A program made the translations under genes and the position numbers. From Arthrobacter sp. 18067 (GTDB lineage: Bacteria > Actinomycetota > Actinomycetes > Actinomycetales > Micrococcaceae): a stretch of 64,000 bases of DNA. Location of the stretch: assembly GCF_902706295.1 (NCBI RefSeq), contig NZ_CACSJJ010000011.1, forward strand, positions 101,907 through 165,906, in the 5' to 3' direction. Positions 25,361 to 36,027 of the stretch are shown here, piece by piece. The stretch's first letter is position 1, and each line of letters opens with the position of its first letter. The notes under the pieces are model-generated. The model ran no database searches and was not told where the DNA came from. It saw only the letters and a program-made list of their open reading frames with translations.

Positions 25361-25936
25361 ATGGCAAGACCCATCGTTCATGATCAGCTCGTCCAGCAGA
25401 GGCTTCTGGCGGTAACCGCCGAGCTCGTAGACCGGGAAGGACCGGCACGCGTAACTCTCCGGGATGTGGCCGCTGCGGCAGATACGTCCACGTCCGCGAT
25501 CTACTCGCTCTTCGGCGGCAAAGCGCAACTGTTGACGGCCGCCGTCGACGACGGTTTCCGCACCTTCGGTGAGTCCCAACGGGATGCCGCCGCGAATGGG
25601 CTTCTGGCGCTCGGCCGGGCCTATCGCGCCTGGGCATTGGAGCACCCGGCCCTCTACCGCCTCATGTTCGGTGGCGCGCTGGCCGCCTATGTGGACTGCA
25701 GCCCGACGCCGGAAGTCGCCTCCGACTCAATGCTCCCCTTGGTGGAGACGGTCACCGAGGCCCAAGCAGCGGGGAGGGTCCGGACCGGGAACCCCGCAGT
25801 GGTGGCCATGGCCATTTGGGGACAGGTCCACGGCCTGGTCAGTCTCGAGCTGGCGCAGATGAACGACCCCGCGACGGACTGGGCCGGAATCTACGAAACC
25901 GCCCTCGAGTCCGTCGCGCGCGCCTGGGCGCCGTAG
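25361..25936 (+). CDS. TetR-family repressor
   Basis: A 191-residue protein from ATG 25361, preceded by TTGGAG; in-frame ATG 25331 would run through the operator. The HTH is at residues about 10-55 (LAVTAELVDREGPARVTLRD and DTSTSAIYSLFGGKAQLL). The C-terminal part resembles TetR_C ligand domains with WALEHPALYRLMFGG. It probably represses itself and the divergent DUF4188 gene through the palindrome between them. The inducer is unknown. Confidence 0.88.
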   Translation: MARPIVHDQLVQQRLLAVTAELVDREGPARVTLRDVAAAADTSTSAIYSLFGGKAQLLTAAVDDGFRTFGESQRDAAANGLLALGRAYRAWALEHPALYRLMFGGALAAYVDCSPTPEVASDSMLPLVETVTEAQAAGRVRTGNPAVVAMAIWGQVHGLVSLELAQMNDPATDWAGIYETALESVARAWAP

Positions 25937-25945
25937 AGTCGCCCC

Positions 25946-26630
25946 TTACGCGTACAGCTTCTCCAGGAATCCGCCCCAGGCCTTCGCCGTGAGTTCGGAG
26001 TCGCCCGAGCCGCTGAACTCGTGCACCGTCATGCCCACCGGCGCGCCGAAAGCATTGCGCCCAAAGAACCGGTAGAGAGTATCCCCGGTCCGCAGGCCCA
26101 GGAAGTTCCCGTTGGAGAAGTCGACTTCCCCACTGAGCCGCCCCACGCCGTCGACGTCCGCCTCGAAAGTCGAACCAGCAGCGACGCCATCGACACCCAA
26201 GGCCTGCTTCAGCTGCACGAAACCATCTGGGGTTTGTGAAGTAGCTGGCGCCTGGACGTCCGTGAACACCACTGGCTTGCCGTCGAAGTGCTGCAGGTAC
26301 TGGCCCAGCGTGTGAAGGTAGAACTCGGTGTGCTTGCTGGCGCCGTCGTACTGCTCGTCCCAGTTGTCGGCGAAGATCCCGCTGTGGACGTAGTGCAGCT
26401 TGGCGCGGCCGCCTTCGAGTGGCTCCAGGACGTGTTCCAGCTGGTTGAACCAGCCATCCGGACCATCCATGCGGGACACCAGGTGGGTGGGATATTCCTG
26501 GACGGTTTTTACGTCCGGCCACTGATCCGTGGGGAACATCCAAGCCGGCGTGTCCTTGGTGACGGCCTCCCACACCCGCTCAGGAGTGCCGGGCAGTTCG
26601 GCGTCCGCCACGATTTCGAATTTCCGGTTG

Positions 26631-26638
<8 letters not shown>
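25946..26638 (-). CDS. SRPBCC/AHSA1-like protein
   Basis: A 230-residue protein with an SRPBCC N-terminal half (FEIVADAELPGTPERVWEAV, WFNQLEHVLEPLEGGRAKL) and a C-terminal part ending EFSGSGDSELTAKAWGGFLEKLY. Function unknown. Its ATG overlaps the end of the ArsR-type gene by 8 bases, so the pair is translationally coupled. ArsR-SRPBCC pairs are a recurring actinobacterial arrangement in which the regulator probably controls the pair. Confidence 0.8.
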
Positions 26639-27281
<643 letters not shown>

Positions 27282-27287
27282 GCTTCC

Positions 27288-27320
27288 AGTATGCTCACCG
27301 ACAACTTTTCTTGTCAAGAA
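27288..27320 (-). promoter_or_regulatory. Strong leaderless promoter of the ArsR-SRPBCC operon with overlapping palindrome
   Basis: TTGACA and CATACT with an 18-base spacer lie 6 bases before the start codon. The palindrome TTCTTGTCAAGAA (27308-27320) covers the -35 and is a good candidate operator for autoregulation. Confidence 0.7.
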
Positions 27321-27372
27321 CTTTTTTATCGTCGGTACGGATGTTGTTGGAGGCCCACAGTAGAATTGTCCG

Positions 27373-28305
27373 GTGATGCAATCCCCCCTCCCCGTGCGCG
27401 ACGGCGTGAACGCGACCCGCCTCCGCCTCCCGGAGGAGGGTCCGTGGGTCACCGCAATGGACTACATGATGCATCGCTGGGGACACATCGACCCCCAGGG
27501 CATCGAGGACCGCTTCGACGCCGGCGAGATCGTGGGCGAAGGCGGCGTACCGCTTGATCGCAGCACCAAGCTGGAGGACCACACCTTCATCTGGTACTAC
27601 CGCACCCTCCCACCGGAGACGCGCCTGCCCGTCGAGATCAACATCCTGCACCAGGACGACCACATCCTGGTGGTGGACAAGCCGCACTTCCTGCCCACCA
27701 CGCCCGGAGGGACGTACATCCAGGAATCCGCGCTGGTCCGGCTCCGGAACCTTCTGGACCTCCCGGACCTCATCCCGATGCATCGCCTGGACCGCATGAC
27801 CGCCGGGCTGCTGCTGCTCTCAACCAACCCGGAGACGCGCGGCAAGTACCAGGTGCTCTTCGAGAAGCGCCAGGTCCAGAAGGAATACGAGTGCGTGTCC
27901 GCCGCGATGCCGGCTGAAGGTTTTCCCGCCGTCGACTTCCCAGTGGTGGTCCGCAACCGAATGACCAAGTCCCGCAGTTACCTGCTGGCCGAAGTCATCG
28001 ACGGCGAACCTAACGCGGAAACGCGCATCGAACAAACAACAACGTTCGACGCCGGCACTCACCAGCGCGCGCTGTACCGGCTGGAACCCCACACCGGAAA
28101 AACCCATCAACTTCGCGTGCACATGGCCTCGTTGGGGCTGGGGATCATCAACGATGCCTTCTACCCGGACCTGCTGGACAAGGCGCCGGATGACTACAGC
28201 AAGCCGCTCCAACTCCTGGCCCGCGGCATCCGGTTTGTCGATCCCATCAGCAAGCAACCCGTGGAATACCGCAGCCGGTTGGAGCTCAGCGAAGCCCGCA
28301 CCTGA
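27373..28305 (+). CDS. RluA-family pseudouridine synthase
   Basis: A 310-residue enzyme with the catalytic aspartate in MHRLDRMTAGLLLL and the RluA core motifs VVDKPHFLPTTPGG and LEPHTGKTHQLRVHM. An S4-like region is at the N-terminus (HRWGHIDPQGIEDRFDAGEI). It isomerises specific uridines in rRNA or tRNA; which ones cannot be told. TAGAAT (27361-27366) is 6 bases before GTG 27373, which is followed directly by an ATG, so either may be used on a leaderless mRNA. Confidence 0.9.
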   Translation: MMQSPLPVRDGVNATRLRLPEEGPWVTAMDYMMHRWGHIDPQGIEDRFDAGEIVGEGGVPLDRSTKLEDHTFIWYYRTLPPETRLPVEINILHQDDHILVVDKPHFLPTTPGGTYIQESALVRLRNLLDLPDLIPMHRLDRMTAGLLLLSTNPETRGKYQVLFEKRQVQKEYECVSAAMPAEGFPAVDFPVVVRNRMTKSRSYLLAEVIDGEPNAETRIEQTTTFDAGTHQRALYRLEPHTGKTHQLRVHMASLGLGIINDAFYPDLLDKAPDDYSKPLQLLARGIRFVDPISKQPVEYRSRLELSEART

Positions 28306-28381
28306 CCCTTCCGGGGGACCGTTTCTTCCGTAACCCGGTAGGACTAGCATTGGTGTGCTGGGCAGAATCCGGGGAGTGGCA

Positions 28382-29038
28382 ATGGAGCACATCACTGAAA
28401 TTCCGGGCGATAAGACGGCATCGGCCTTCGCCTACTCTGCTGCGGCGGTGGGCGTCGCCGGGGTCCTGACGCTCGGGGCCATGTACGCCGTGGAAGTTCC
28501 CCGCGGCGGTCCCTTCGTGTTTGGGGCAATCAACGATGCCACTGGCGCCGTCTTCAACCTGCTGGTCATCCCGGTGATCCTCCAAGTCCACAAACGCCTT
28601 CCAAAGGCAGCGTGGACCGAGCCACTGAAATGGGTAACCGTCGCAGCCTCTGCAGCCGGAGCCACGAGTTCGGCGCTGCTGGTACTAAAAGTCCTGGACT
28701 TCGGGCCATCCACGGCAGTTTCCGTGGCGGCCATTGTCATCCAAGGGGTTTGGTTCCTGGTGGCGAACAGCAGGTTGCTCCACGCTGGGGACTACCCGAA
28801 CGGGCTCGCGAAGCTTGGCCGTTTTATCGGCGGAGCACTTTTGATCGGGCTTCCTGTTGCCGGCCTCGGTTTCCTTGTCCCCGGGCCTGAATGGCTGCGA
28901 TTTGCAGCGATGGGCCTTGGCATCGCCGCAGGGGCATCCGCTTGGATCGCCTGGCCCTATTGGTACTTCAAGGCAGGCAAGTTCCTGGGTCACCGGCGCA
29001 CGGTTGGCGTGTCCGGCAGCGCGGCTGCGGCAGCCTAA
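28382..29038 (+). CDS. Integral membrane protein, unknown function
   Basis: A 218-residue protein with six predicted membrane spans (for example GVLTLGAMYAV, NLLVIPVILQV, AVSVAAIVIQGVWFLV, FIGGALLIGLPVAGLGFLV). ATG 28382 has a strong RBS (GGGGAG), and TAGCAT (28345-28350) is a likely -10, so the upstream GTG 28355 is unlikely. I do not recognise a named family. Confidence 0.75.
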   Translation: MEHITEIPGDKTASAFAYSAAAVGVAGVLTLGAMYAVEVPRGGPFVFGAINDATGAVFNLLVIPVILQVHKRLPKAAWTEPLKWVTVAASAAGATSSALLVLKVLDFGPSTAVSVAAIVIQGVWFLVANSRLLHAGDYPNGLAKLGRFIGGALLIGLPVAGLGFLVPGPEWLRFAAMGLGIAAGASAWIAWPYWYFKAGKFLGHRRTVGVSGSAAAAA

Positions 29039-29054
29039 GCGGTCGGCCGCGACG

Positions 29055-29555
29055 TCAGTCCCCCGGCGTCAGGTGGTCGAACACCAGATTCGTCTGGGTG
29101 TTGGCGATTGCGGGATCCGATGCGAGATGGATGGCAATGAAGTCCCGTAGTTCCTTCGGCGTCCCGCAGGCAACGTGCACCAAAAAGTCCTGGTCTCCGG
29201 CCAGCAAGAACACACTTTGGACGTTCGGCAGCGCCCGCAACCGCTGGCCGATGGCAAGCATCTTGTTCCTCGCCTGGGAATTCACGCGCACTGAAATCAG
29301 TGCGTAGACCAGCAAACCCAGAGCCTCGAGGTCCACCGCCGCATGGAAGCCCCGGATGATCCCGGCGTCACGCAGCGCCCGGACCCGTCCGAGGCACGTG
29401 GACGGAGCTATGCCTGCCTTCGAGGCGAGCACGTTGTTGGGGATCCTGGCGTCGGCCATGAGCTCCTTGAGGATCAAACGGTCAGTCTCATCGAGCCGAA
29501 CCCGGTTCGGAACGGACCCCTGTGTACGGGCAATAGGTGAATCGGACACGAACAC
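29055..29555 (-). CDS. Lrp/AsnC-family regulator
   Basis: A 166-residue protein with an N-terminal HTH (LDETDRLILKELMADARIPN, LASKAGIAPSTCLGRVRALR) and a C-terminal RAM ligand domain (LVYALISVRVNSQ, VFLLAGDQDFLVHVA). The GTG start has GGAGAA just upstream. It is divergent from an amino acid permease, the classic target arrangement for Lrp-type regulators sensing an amino acid. Confidence 0.92.
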   Translation of the reverse strand: MFVSDSPIARTQGSVPNRVRLDETDRLILKELMADARIPNNVLASKAGIAPSTCLGRVRALRDAGIIRGFHAAVDLEALGLLVYALISVRVNSQARNKMLAIGQRLRALPNVQSVFLLAGDQDFLVHVACGTPKELRDFIAIHLASDPAIANTQTNLVFDHLTPGD

Positions 29556-29606
29556 TTCTCCAATATTCTCGCGATGCTTCGAAATCCCTGGTTCTTCCCT
29601 GAGCTG

Positions 29607-29635
29607 GATTCTATCTTGAAGCGATTTGCAGAATC
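29607..29635. promoter_or_regulatory. Inverted repeat before the amino acid permease
   Basis: GATTCT (29607-29612) and AGAATC (29630-29635) form an inverted repeat 16 bases before the permease ATG, with TATCTT (29612-29617) as a possible -10. It is a candidate Lrp-type binding site. Confidence 0.4.
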
Positions 29636-29650
29636 GACGAGGAGGTCGCG

Positions 29651-31192
29651 ATGGCCAGTTTCGCTAAGATCCAGGAACGTGAAGGTGGGCTCAAACGGCA
29701 GCTCACCTCACGGCAGATGACCATGATCGCGCTGGGCGGTGCAATCGGCACAGGACTGTTCCTGGGGAGCAAGTTCGCCATCGGCCTCGCCGGCCCCAGC
29801 GTCATCATCAGCTACGCGATTGGCGGGCTGATTGCACTGCTCCTGATGGGCAGCCTGTCCGAGATGACGGTGGCACACCCAACGTCGGGCTCATTCGGCG
29901 CTTTTGCCGAGCACTACGTCAGCCCACTGGCCGGGTTCCTGGTCAAGTACATGTACTGGTCCTGCATTGTGCTGGCTGTGGGAACAGAAGTGACCGCCGT
30001 GGGTGAATACATGAAGCTGTGGTTCCCTGACGTGCCATCACTGCTCTGGGTGATCTTCTTCTCCGCCGTGCTCATCGGCGTTAACACCATGAACGTGAAG
30101 GTGTTCGGAACCCTCGAGTACTGGTTCTCCAGCATCAAGGTCTTCGCCATCATCGCCTTCATCGTGCTCGGCGCATACATCGTGTTCGGCGCCCGCACCG
30201 AGGGCACTGGTTTCCACAACTACACGGCCGAAGGCGGCTTCTTCCCCAACGGCTTGTCCGGCACCTGGTTCGCCGTCATCGTCTCCATCTTCAGCTACCT
30301 CAGCATCGAAATGATCGCCATCGCGGCAGGCGAGGCCAAAGACCCGGCAACAGCAGTCAAGAAGGCATTCCGCACCACCATCGCCCGGCTCCTCTTGTTC
30401 TACATCGTCACCCTGGCGCTCATCCTGGCGATCGCACCGGTCAGTCAGATCCTGGCCGGCGGCAGCCCCTTTGTCACCGTGATGCAGAACCTCGGCATCC
30501 CCTTCGCCGACAGCCTGCTGACTTTCGTGGTGATCATTGCTGCGCTCTCCGCCATGAACAGCCAGCTCTACATTTCAACACGAATGATCTTCAGCCTCTC
30601 CCGCAGCGGGGATGCACCGGCCGTATTCGGAAAACTGCGTTCCAACGGGGCCCCGGTCAATGCGCTGATCCTGTCCACTGCCGGAATCGCCATCGCCACG
30701 GTGGTTTACGCAATGTTCCCGGAGACAGCCTTCACCTTCATGATGGCAATCTCCATGTTCGGGGCCATGTTCACGTGGTTCATGATTTTCGTGACCCACT
30801 GGTTCTTCCGGCGCAGCTTGAAACGCACCGGCACTGAGCTCTCCTACAAGACCCGGTTCTACCCGGTGGGCACCATCCTCGGCGCCGTGCTGATGCTCGC
30901 AATCGGCATCAGCACCCTGGGCACCTCGGCCTTCAACATGACGCTGATCTTTGGACTTCCGTCCCTGGCCCTTGTCACTGTCCTGTTCTTTGTGGTGCAG
31001 CGACGCAAACGTCAGTCGTCCGGCCTGGATTCAAACCCCGGTGAGGAATCAAACACAGTCCGGAACACCGCCGTCGTATCCTCCGAGAACAGCACGAACT
31101 CCACCACCTTCAGAGAACTGCCTGACGCGGCACCGGCTGAAGACGACGACGAAAACGACCTCACGGCGTCGAACGCTACTTCGGCCACCTGA
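29651..31192 (+). CDS. APC-superfamily amino acid permease
   Basis: A 513-residue permease with 12 predicted membrane spans of the AAT (GabP/CycA/ProY-like) group. The N-terminal signature [19 protein letters not shown], the ISYAIGGL segment and [19 protein letters not shown] are present. It is a proton-coupled importer of an amino acid. The GAGGAGG RBS is perfect. The membrane domain ends near residue 455 (VQRRKRQ). The last ~57 residues are a Ser/Asn/Asp-rich tail encoded entirely opposite the end of the convergent macrodomain gene, a 181-base overlap suggesting loss of the original stop codon. Confidence 0.9.
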   Translation: MASFAKIQEREGGLKRQLTSRQMTMIALGGAIGTGLFLGSKFAIGLAGPSVIISYAIGGLIALLLMGSLSEMTVAHPTSGSFGAFAEHYVSPLAGFLVKYMYWSCIVLAVGTEVTAVGEYMKLWFPDVPSLLWVIFFSAVLIGVNTMNVKVFGTLEYWFSSIKVFAIIAFIVLGAYIVFGARTEGTGFHNYTAEGGFFPNGLSGTWFAVIVSIFSYLSIEMIAIAAGEAKDPATAVKKAFRTTIARLLLFYIVTLALILAIAPVSQILAGGSPFVTVMQNLGIPFADSLLTFVVIIAALSAMNSQLYISTRMIFSLSRSGDAPAVFGKLRSNGAPVNALILSTAGIAIATVVYAMFPETAFTFMMAISMFGAMFTWFMIFVTHWFFRRSLKRTGTELSYKTRFYPVGTILGAVLMLAIGISTLGTSAFNMTLIFGLPSLALVTVLFFVVQRRKRQSSGLDSNPGEESNTVRNTAVVSSENSTNSTTFRELPDAAPAEDDDENDLTASNATSAT

Positions 31193-31581
31193 CCGGCGTC
31201 CCATCCATAGACTCCGGCGCTGATCGCGGGGAAGGCAACGGTCCGGGCTCCCAGCCCGGCCGCCACCGTCAGGCTTTCGCGGAAGCACGAGGCGAGCAGC
31301 GCCGGATCCGTCTGCCCAGCGTGCCGGTTGGGACCCACCGTATGCACCACCCACTGAGCGGGAAGCCGGAAGCCTGGGGTCGCGACGGCGGCGCCCACCG
31401 GCAATCCGTCCGGCAGTTCGGTGCCCCTCAGCTCGCGGCACGCCTCGATGAGTTCCGGGCCAGCGGCCCTGTGGATGGCACCATCAACACCCCCACCACC
31501 AAGCAATGACGAGTTGGCGGCGTTGACGATCGCGTCCACCGTGCGCGTGGTGATGTCACCTTGCAGAATTTCGATTCGCAT
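31012..31581 (-). CDS. Macrodomain protein (ADP-ribose binding/hydrolase)
   Basis: A 189-residue single macrodomain. It has [19 protein letters not shown] with the ADP-ribose Asn, the [14 protein letters not shown] loop, and [14 protein letters not shown] near the distal ribose. Members remove ADP-ribose or O-acetyl groups from ADP-ribose. The start at ATG 31581 is fixed by the family N-terminus ([10 protein letters not shown]) and by CAGACT (31588-31593) 6 bases upstream. The 3' third lies opposite the end of the permease gene; conservation of the macrodomain to near its end argues this strand is the ancestral coding strand there. Confidence 0.92.
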   Translation of the reverse strand: MRIEILQGDITTRTVDAIVNAANSSLLGGGGVDGAIHRAAGPELIEACRELRGTELPDGLPVGAAVATPGFRLPAQWVVHTVGPNRHAGQTDPALLASCFRESLTVAAGLGARTVAFPAISAGVYGWDAGQVAEVAFDAVRSFSSSSSAGAASGSSLKVVEFVLFSEDTTAVFRTVFDSSPGFESRPDD

Positions 31582-31587
31582 GGCGCC

Positions 31588-31629
31588 AGTCTGGCGCCGG
31601 AGCGGCAGGAGCGGCAAGTGCGGTACCTT
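31588..31629. promoter_or_regulatory. Divergent leaderless promoters, macrodomain gene and DedA gene
   Basis: CAGACT on the - strand (31588-31593) and TACCTT on the + strand (31624-31629) each lie exactly 6 bases from their ATG (31581 and 31636), so both mRNAs should start at the start codon. Confidence 0.55.
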
Positions 31630-31635
31630 GTGCCC

Positions 31636-32280
31636 ATGGACATCACCGCCCCGGAGACATGGGGATCCGCGATCTACCTGTGGATCGTTCCCATTGTGCT
31701 GGGCGACGCCATCTTCCCGCCGATCCCCTCCGAAATGGTGGTGATCACCGGCGGCGCCCTGGCCGCTGACGGCCACGCCAACTTCTGGCTGATCCTCTTC
31801 CTTGCCGCTTTCGCCTCGTGGCTGGGCGACATTCTGGTTTTTCTCTTGTTCAAGCGGCGCATCAGCCATGTCCTGGACCGCTGGTCATGGGGCCGCCGGG
31901 TTCACCGAGGCATTCACGAGGCAATTGCCAAAGCCGGCCGTTCCTCAACATACGGCGCGATCATCGGCGCGCGGTTCATCCCCGGCGGCAGGCTGGCAAC
32001 ATCATCTGCGGCGGGCATCGCCAACGTATCCGCGCGCGGATTCAGCCTTTGCGCAGGTCTGGGCGCAATTCTCTGGGCGGTCTGGCAAGTCGGCCTGGGC
32101 TATTTCACCGGCTCCACCACCAAACTCCCTTTTTGGGCCAGCTCGCTGATCGGCGTGGGCGTCGGGTTGGTGATCGGTGTGGTGGTTGGCTTGATCGTCA
32201 CGCGGCGGCGTGGCAGCCGCTCACCTGTGGATGAACCGTACGACGCCGACCAGCCCGGCGACGTGCCACAACCCGAGTAG
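31636..32280 (+). CDS. DedA-family membrane protein
   Basis: A 214-residue SNARE-associated/DedA protein with four to five membrane spans. The family motifs are [20 protein letters not shown], the FAS.LGD segment, and [18 protein letters not shown], with the conserved arginines of this transporter-like fold. DedA proteins are implicated in polyprenyl-phosphate or phospholipid flipping and in membrane potential maintenance. The polar C-terminal tail is cytoplasmic. Leaderless-type start. Confidence 0.9.
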   Translation: MDITAPETWGSAIYLWIVPIVLGDAIFPPIPSEMVVITGGALAADGHANFWLILFLAAFASWLGDILVFLLFKRRISHVLDRWSWGRRVHRGIHEAIAKAGRSSTYGAIIGARFIPGGRLATSSAAGIANVSARGFSLCAGLGAILWAVWQVGLGYFTGSTTKLPFWASSLIGVGVGLVIGVVVGLIVTRRRGSRSPVDEPYDADQPGDVPQPE

Positions 32281-32290
32281 CTTCCCTGAT

Positions 32291-32596
32291 TTAGACCGGG
32301 GCCCAGCGGCCGCGGCTGCGGCGCAACACGTACAAGCTCCCCGTGATGGCAACACGTTCGACGGCGTCACGCATCATGGCTGCCGACGTCCGGGCTTCGT
32401 CATTCTCGCCTGAATAATCGCGGTCGCCTACCGTGAACCGGAGGCTGATCTGGGGGACGCCGCCCACGATGTCCAGCTGGTTGGATTCGACGTGGTGCCG
32501 GGTTTCCAGCGCTTCCACGGCCGCAGCCATCACCGATTCGGGTGCGTTGCCTGGTTTGAGGCCAGTGATCTTCAACTTGGTCTGGAACGACGGCAT
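32291..32596 (-). CDS. Conserved hypothetical protein, 101 residues
   Basis: A small alpha/beta protein beginning MPSFQTKLKITGLKPGNAP and ending in a basic YVLRRSRGRWAP. No named family recognised. TAGGGT (32603-32608) is exactly 6 bases before its ATG, supporting a real leaderless gene. It converges on the DedA gene with a 10-base gap. The phased CTCTCTCAC boxes start just upstream of it. Confidence 0.65.
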   Translation of the reverse strand: MPSFQTKLKITGLKPGNAPESVMAAAVEALETRHHVESNQLDIVGGVPQISLRFTVGDRDYSGENDEARTSAAMMRDAVERVAITGSLYVLRRSRGRWAPV

Positions 32597-32609
32597 CCCA
32601 CCACCCTAA

Positions 32610-32700
32610 ACCCTCTCTCACCTCCCGCGCCCGTGGGCGGATCCCTCTCTCACCAGATGAGAGAGGGATCCGTAAAAACCCACGGTAGGTGATAGAGCGT
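32610..32700. repeat. Dyad-symmetric four-box CTCTCTCAC element with 32-nt spacing
   Basis: Boxes on the + strand start at 32610 (ACCCTCTCTCACCT) and 32642 (TCCCTCTCTCACC). Boxes on the - strand start at 32700 (ACGCTCTATCACCT) and 32668 (TCCCTCTCTCATC). Spacing is 32 bases on each strand, and all four share a dyad centre at 32655. The inner pair forms a perfect 14-bp hairpin with a 5-base loop (32639-32671). It lies between the ppc stop codon and the start of the 101-residue protein gene. Confidence 0.8.
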
Positions 32701-32703
32701 TTG

Positions 32704-35502
32704 CTAGCCGGTGTTGCGGAGGCCGGCGGCTACGCCGTTGACCGTGATGAGCATGGCTCGCTGGAGCCGCTCGTCGATCTCGGCTCCGGAGACTGACTCT
32801 TCGCGCACGCGGCGGAGAAGCTCAACCTGCAGGTAGCTGATCGGATCCAGGTACTGGTCACGAATTTCAAGGGAACGCTTGAGCGTGGGCTGGGCGTCGA
32901 GGAGTTCGATCTCTCCCGTGAGCCGCTCAATTTCGGCCACTGTGAGCTCGTACTCGTCGCGGATCATGTGGAACAGTCGGTGCAATTCCTCCGGAACAAG
33001 CGAGGAAACGTAGTGTCCGGCGATCTCCATGTCAGTCTTTGCCAGCGTCATTTCCACGTTGGAGATGACTGAGCGGAAGAAGTGCCAGCGGTCCATCATT
33101 TCAAGGAGCTGGTCCGTGTCGCCTGCCTCCCGGGCGGCCTTCAGGCCGGAACCCACGCCGAACCAGCCCGGAACGATCTGCCGGGACTGGGTCCAGCCAA
33201 ACACCCACGGGATGGCGCGGAGACCGCCAAGGCCTGCACCGGAATCCGGACGCTTGGACGGCCGCGACCCGATGTTCAACGAGCCCAGCTGCTCCACCGG
33301 GGTGGAGGCGAGGAAGTAGGCCGGCAGTTCGGGGTCGTCGATCAGTGTGCGGTAACGGTCGAACGCTGCATCAGAGATGGTCTCCATGACGTTGGCGTAG
33401 CGCTCACGCTCGTCATCGGATGTGCGCGGAGTCCGGTGCAATGCCGAGCCCTGCATGACCGCGGCCAAGGACAGCTCAAGGTTTTCGCGTGCAAGCTCGG
33501 GCAGGGAGTACTTGTCGGAGATGACCTCGCCCTGTTCAGTGAACTTGATTTCGCCTTCGAGCACGCCATTCGGCTGCGCCATGATGGCGTCGTACGTCGG
33601 TCCCCCACCGCGGCCCACGGAACCACCACGGCCGTGGAAGAGGCGGACGCGGACCCCGTGCTTGGCGGCCACGTCGCGCAGCTTGCGCTGGGTTTTGTGG
33701 ATTTCCCACTGGCTGGTCATCACGCCGGATTCCTTGTTGGAATCGGAGTAACCCAGCATGACTTCCTGGACATCGCCGCGCAGGCGGACCAGTTCCCGGT
33801 AGGACGGATCGGACAACAACTGGTCCACGATCTCAGCCGAGGCGCGGAGTTCCTCCACGGTCTCAAGCAACGGAGCGAACCCGATCTTGGCGCGTGGCTT
33901 ACCGCCGAAAAGGTCAATCAAGCCGGCCTCGCGGGCCAGGACCGCTGCCGCCAGGACATCGTCGGCGCCGCGGGTCATGGAGATGATGTACGTTTCCACC
34001 ACGTCCGGCCCATAGGTGTGCAACGCCTGTCGGATGCTCCGGAAGACGTCATAGGTGCCGTCGGCTGTGCCATCAAGCTTGATGGGGTGCCCGGAGAGCG
34101 GGCGGTGGGAGGCCAGTTCTGCGCCGAGGAACGTGAAGCGCTCTTCCCGGCTGAGCTCGCTGTATGGCTTCTCCGTACCGAGCCTGTCCACGAGCTGGCC
34201 AACAGCGTCGTGGTGGTAATCGGCATGCTCGCGGATGTCCAGCGTTGCCAGGTGCAGGCCAAAGGCTGCGATTGCGCGGCGAACGCGGGCCAGGGCCCCA
34301 TCTGCCACCAATCCGGCCGAGTGGTTGCGCAACGAGTCTTCGAGCAGCCCGAACTCTGCCAGCAACTCGGAGGTGGTGGCGTAGTCGCGGCCAGGCTCGT
34401 GATAGGTCGATGCAGAAACGCGGCGTCCAGTATTGATGAGCTTGGCCTTGATGCACGTCAGCTTGAGCCTGTAGGGCTCCTGCGCGTTCAGTTCAAGGAT
34501 GCGCTTGTCCAGGCCCGGAAGGTTCTTGAGGTCCTCAGTGATGGAATCCAGCAACACCTGGTCGGCCCCAAAAAGTGCCGTGGAATTGGAGAGAACCGAA
34601 ATGAGCTCATCGATCAACGCAATGCTGATGCGCACGGCGTTCTGGTTCTGCAGCTGCAGGATCTCACGGGTGACGGCGGCGGTGACGTTGGGGTTGCCGT
34701 CTCGGTCACCACCGATCCACGAACCGAACCGCAGCGGCGCGGCGGCTGCCGGAAGAGTGACACCGTGCTCGGCCAGCAGCTCCGATAGGTCCGTCAGCAT
34801 TTCCGGCATTGCGTCGGTCAGGATGCTGTTCAGGTAGTAGATGGCGTTTCGTGCCTCGTCCACGGGCGTAGGGCGGACTTGGCGCAATTCATCGGTCTGC
34901 CACATCTGGTCGATGATTTCGGCAAGCTGCCGGTCCTGTCGACGACGCGTGGACGTTCCTTCCGCCGTGGGCTCGGCAAGGACATCGGACAGCTTGCGGA
35001 CCTTGTCCAGCACGGAACGGCGTGAAGCTTCCGTGGGGTGTGCCGTGAAAATGGGGCGGACATCGAGTTCGTTGATCACGTCCTGCAGGACCTGGGGACC
35101 CGCTTGGCCTGCGATCTCGGAGACGGCCTTGGCCAACCAGCCGTCCTTCTCCTGCCGGGTGCGGAGTCCCCGGACACGATGGACCTGTTCCGCCGCATTG
35201 GTGAGGTGGAAGTAGAACGCAAAGGCCCGCACCAGGTCCGTCGCCTGGTCCAGCGGCAGGGAGGCGAGCAACTCGCGGACCTGGGCTACGACGTCGTGCG
35301 CGCTCCACGGACCAGTCGCATCCGCGCCGCCCCTGGCGGCTTCCTTGGACTCCTTGGTCAGCAGGCGAACCTGCTCCACGAGTGCAAGGAGCTCGGGGCC
35401 GTGCTGACGAACCAGTGATTCGCCCAAGAGGGTGGAAACGCGGCGGACGTCAGCCCGCAGTTCGGCAGCGAGATCGGTGTCTTGATGGGCAGTGTGAACC
35501 AT
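32704..35502 (-). CDS. ppc: Phosphoenolpyruvate carboxylase
   Basis: A 932-residue protein, full length for the bacterial enzyme. The catalytic histidine is in [14 protein letters not shown], the second signature is [13 protein letters not shown], and the glycine loop is [17 protein letters not shown]. It ends in the typical [11 protein letters not shown]. It carboxylates PEP to oxaloacetate to refill the TCA cycle and is usually activated by acetyl-CoA and inhibited by aspartate. It stands alone; 35503-35632 is its promoter region. Confidence 0.98.
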   Translation of the reverse strand: MVHTAHQDTDLAAELRADVRRVSTLLGESLVRQHGPELLALVEQVRLLTKESKEAARGGADATGPWSAHDVVAQVRELLASLPLDQATDLVRAFAFYFHLTNAAEQVHRVRGLRTRQEKDGWLAKAVSEIAGQAGPQVLQDVINELDVRPIFTAHPTEASRRSVLDKVRKLSDVLAEPTAEGTSTRRRQDRQLAEIIDQMWQTDELRQVRPTPVDEARNAIYYLNSILTDAMPEMLTDLSELLAEHGVTLPAAAAPLRFGSWIGGDRDGNPNVTAAVTREILQLQNQNAVRISIALIDELISVLSNSTALFGADQVLLDSITEDLKNLPGLDKRILELNAQEPYRLKLTCIKAKLINTGRRVSASTYHEPGRDYATTSELLAEFGLLEDSLRNHSAGLVADGALARVRRAIAAFGLHLATLDIREHADYHHDAVGQLVDRLGTEKPYSELSREERFTFLGAELASHRPLSGHPIKLDGTADGTYDVFRSIRQALHTYGPDVVETYIISMTRGADDVLAAAVLAREAGLIDLFGGKPRAKIGFAPLLETVEELRASAEIVDQLLSDPSYRELVRLRGDVQEVMLGYSDSNKESGVMTSQWEIHKTQRKLRDVAAKHGVRVRLFHGRGGSVGRGGGPTYDAIMAQPNGVLEGEIKFTEQGEVISDKYSLPELARENLELSLAAVMQGSALHRTPRTSDDERERYANVMETISDAAFDRYRTLIDDPELPAYFLASTPVEQLGSLNIGSRPSKRPDSGAGLGGLRAIPWVFGWTQSRQIVPGWFGVGSGLKAAREAGDTDQLLEMMDRWHFFRSVISNVEMTLAKTDMEIAGHYVSSLVPEELHRLFHMIRDEYELTVAEIERLTGEIELLDAQPTLKRSLEIRDQYLDPISYLQVELLRRVREESVSGAEIDERLQRAMLITVNGVAAGLRNTG

Positions 35503-35632
35503 GGATGCATACCTTCAGGATCTGGTTTGGCCCGTACACTGCGCTGGATACTGTGAGCCGGATTACTAATGTTTCCTACGGGATCTTACCCGCACCGAAC
35601 TCGCCCCATGGAATGCGTCTCAGATTTTGGCT

Positions 35633-35932
35633 TCACTTTTGGGTCGGCGGGCCGGGCAGGACCATTTTTCCGCTCTCCAGCTCATCATGTGCCGGACCAG
35701 GGCCCGCGGTGAGATTCTCGTGCCTGCGCTGCCGCATCTCTTCGATCGCAGCAGCCGCCTCCACCCTGGTTGGTGCACCGGTGGCGGGCTCAACCATGGA
35801 CAAGACACTTCCCAGCGTGCCCGTTGCGCCCTTCGCCGGGACGCCACGTTGGACAAGTCGGGTGCCGGCCCAAATGGAGCCAAGTATCAAGGCGGCACTG
35901 ACCACTATTGCAACCACTGCATCCATCCCCAT
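35633..35932 (-). CDS. Small single-span membrane protein, unknown function
   Basis: A 99-residue protein from ATG 35932 with an N-terminal membrane span (AVVAIVVSAALILGSIWAG) and a charged cytoplasmic part (VEAAAAIEEMRQRRHEN). TACCCT (35939-35944) is 6 bases before the ATG, favouring this start over a longer open frame reaching 36001. No family recognised. Confidence 0.6.
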   Translation of the reverse strand: MGMDAVVAIVVSAALILGSIWAGTRLVQRGVPAKGATGTLGSVLSMVEPATGAPTRVEAAAAIEEMRQRRHENLTAGPGPAHDELESGKMVLPGPPTQK

Positions 35933-36027
35933 GCGGTCAGGGTACTCCCCGCGGAAGGCGTATCCCAGCGTGTTCAGCCCAGTTGGAAGTTCCTGACGCA
36001 ATCCGGGATCCGCTCAGTGATTCACCA

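Noticed and set aside
33082..34788. 568-codon open frame on the + strand
   Set aside because: Antisense of ppc. Long antisense frames are expected in high-GC genes; no protein-like pattern.
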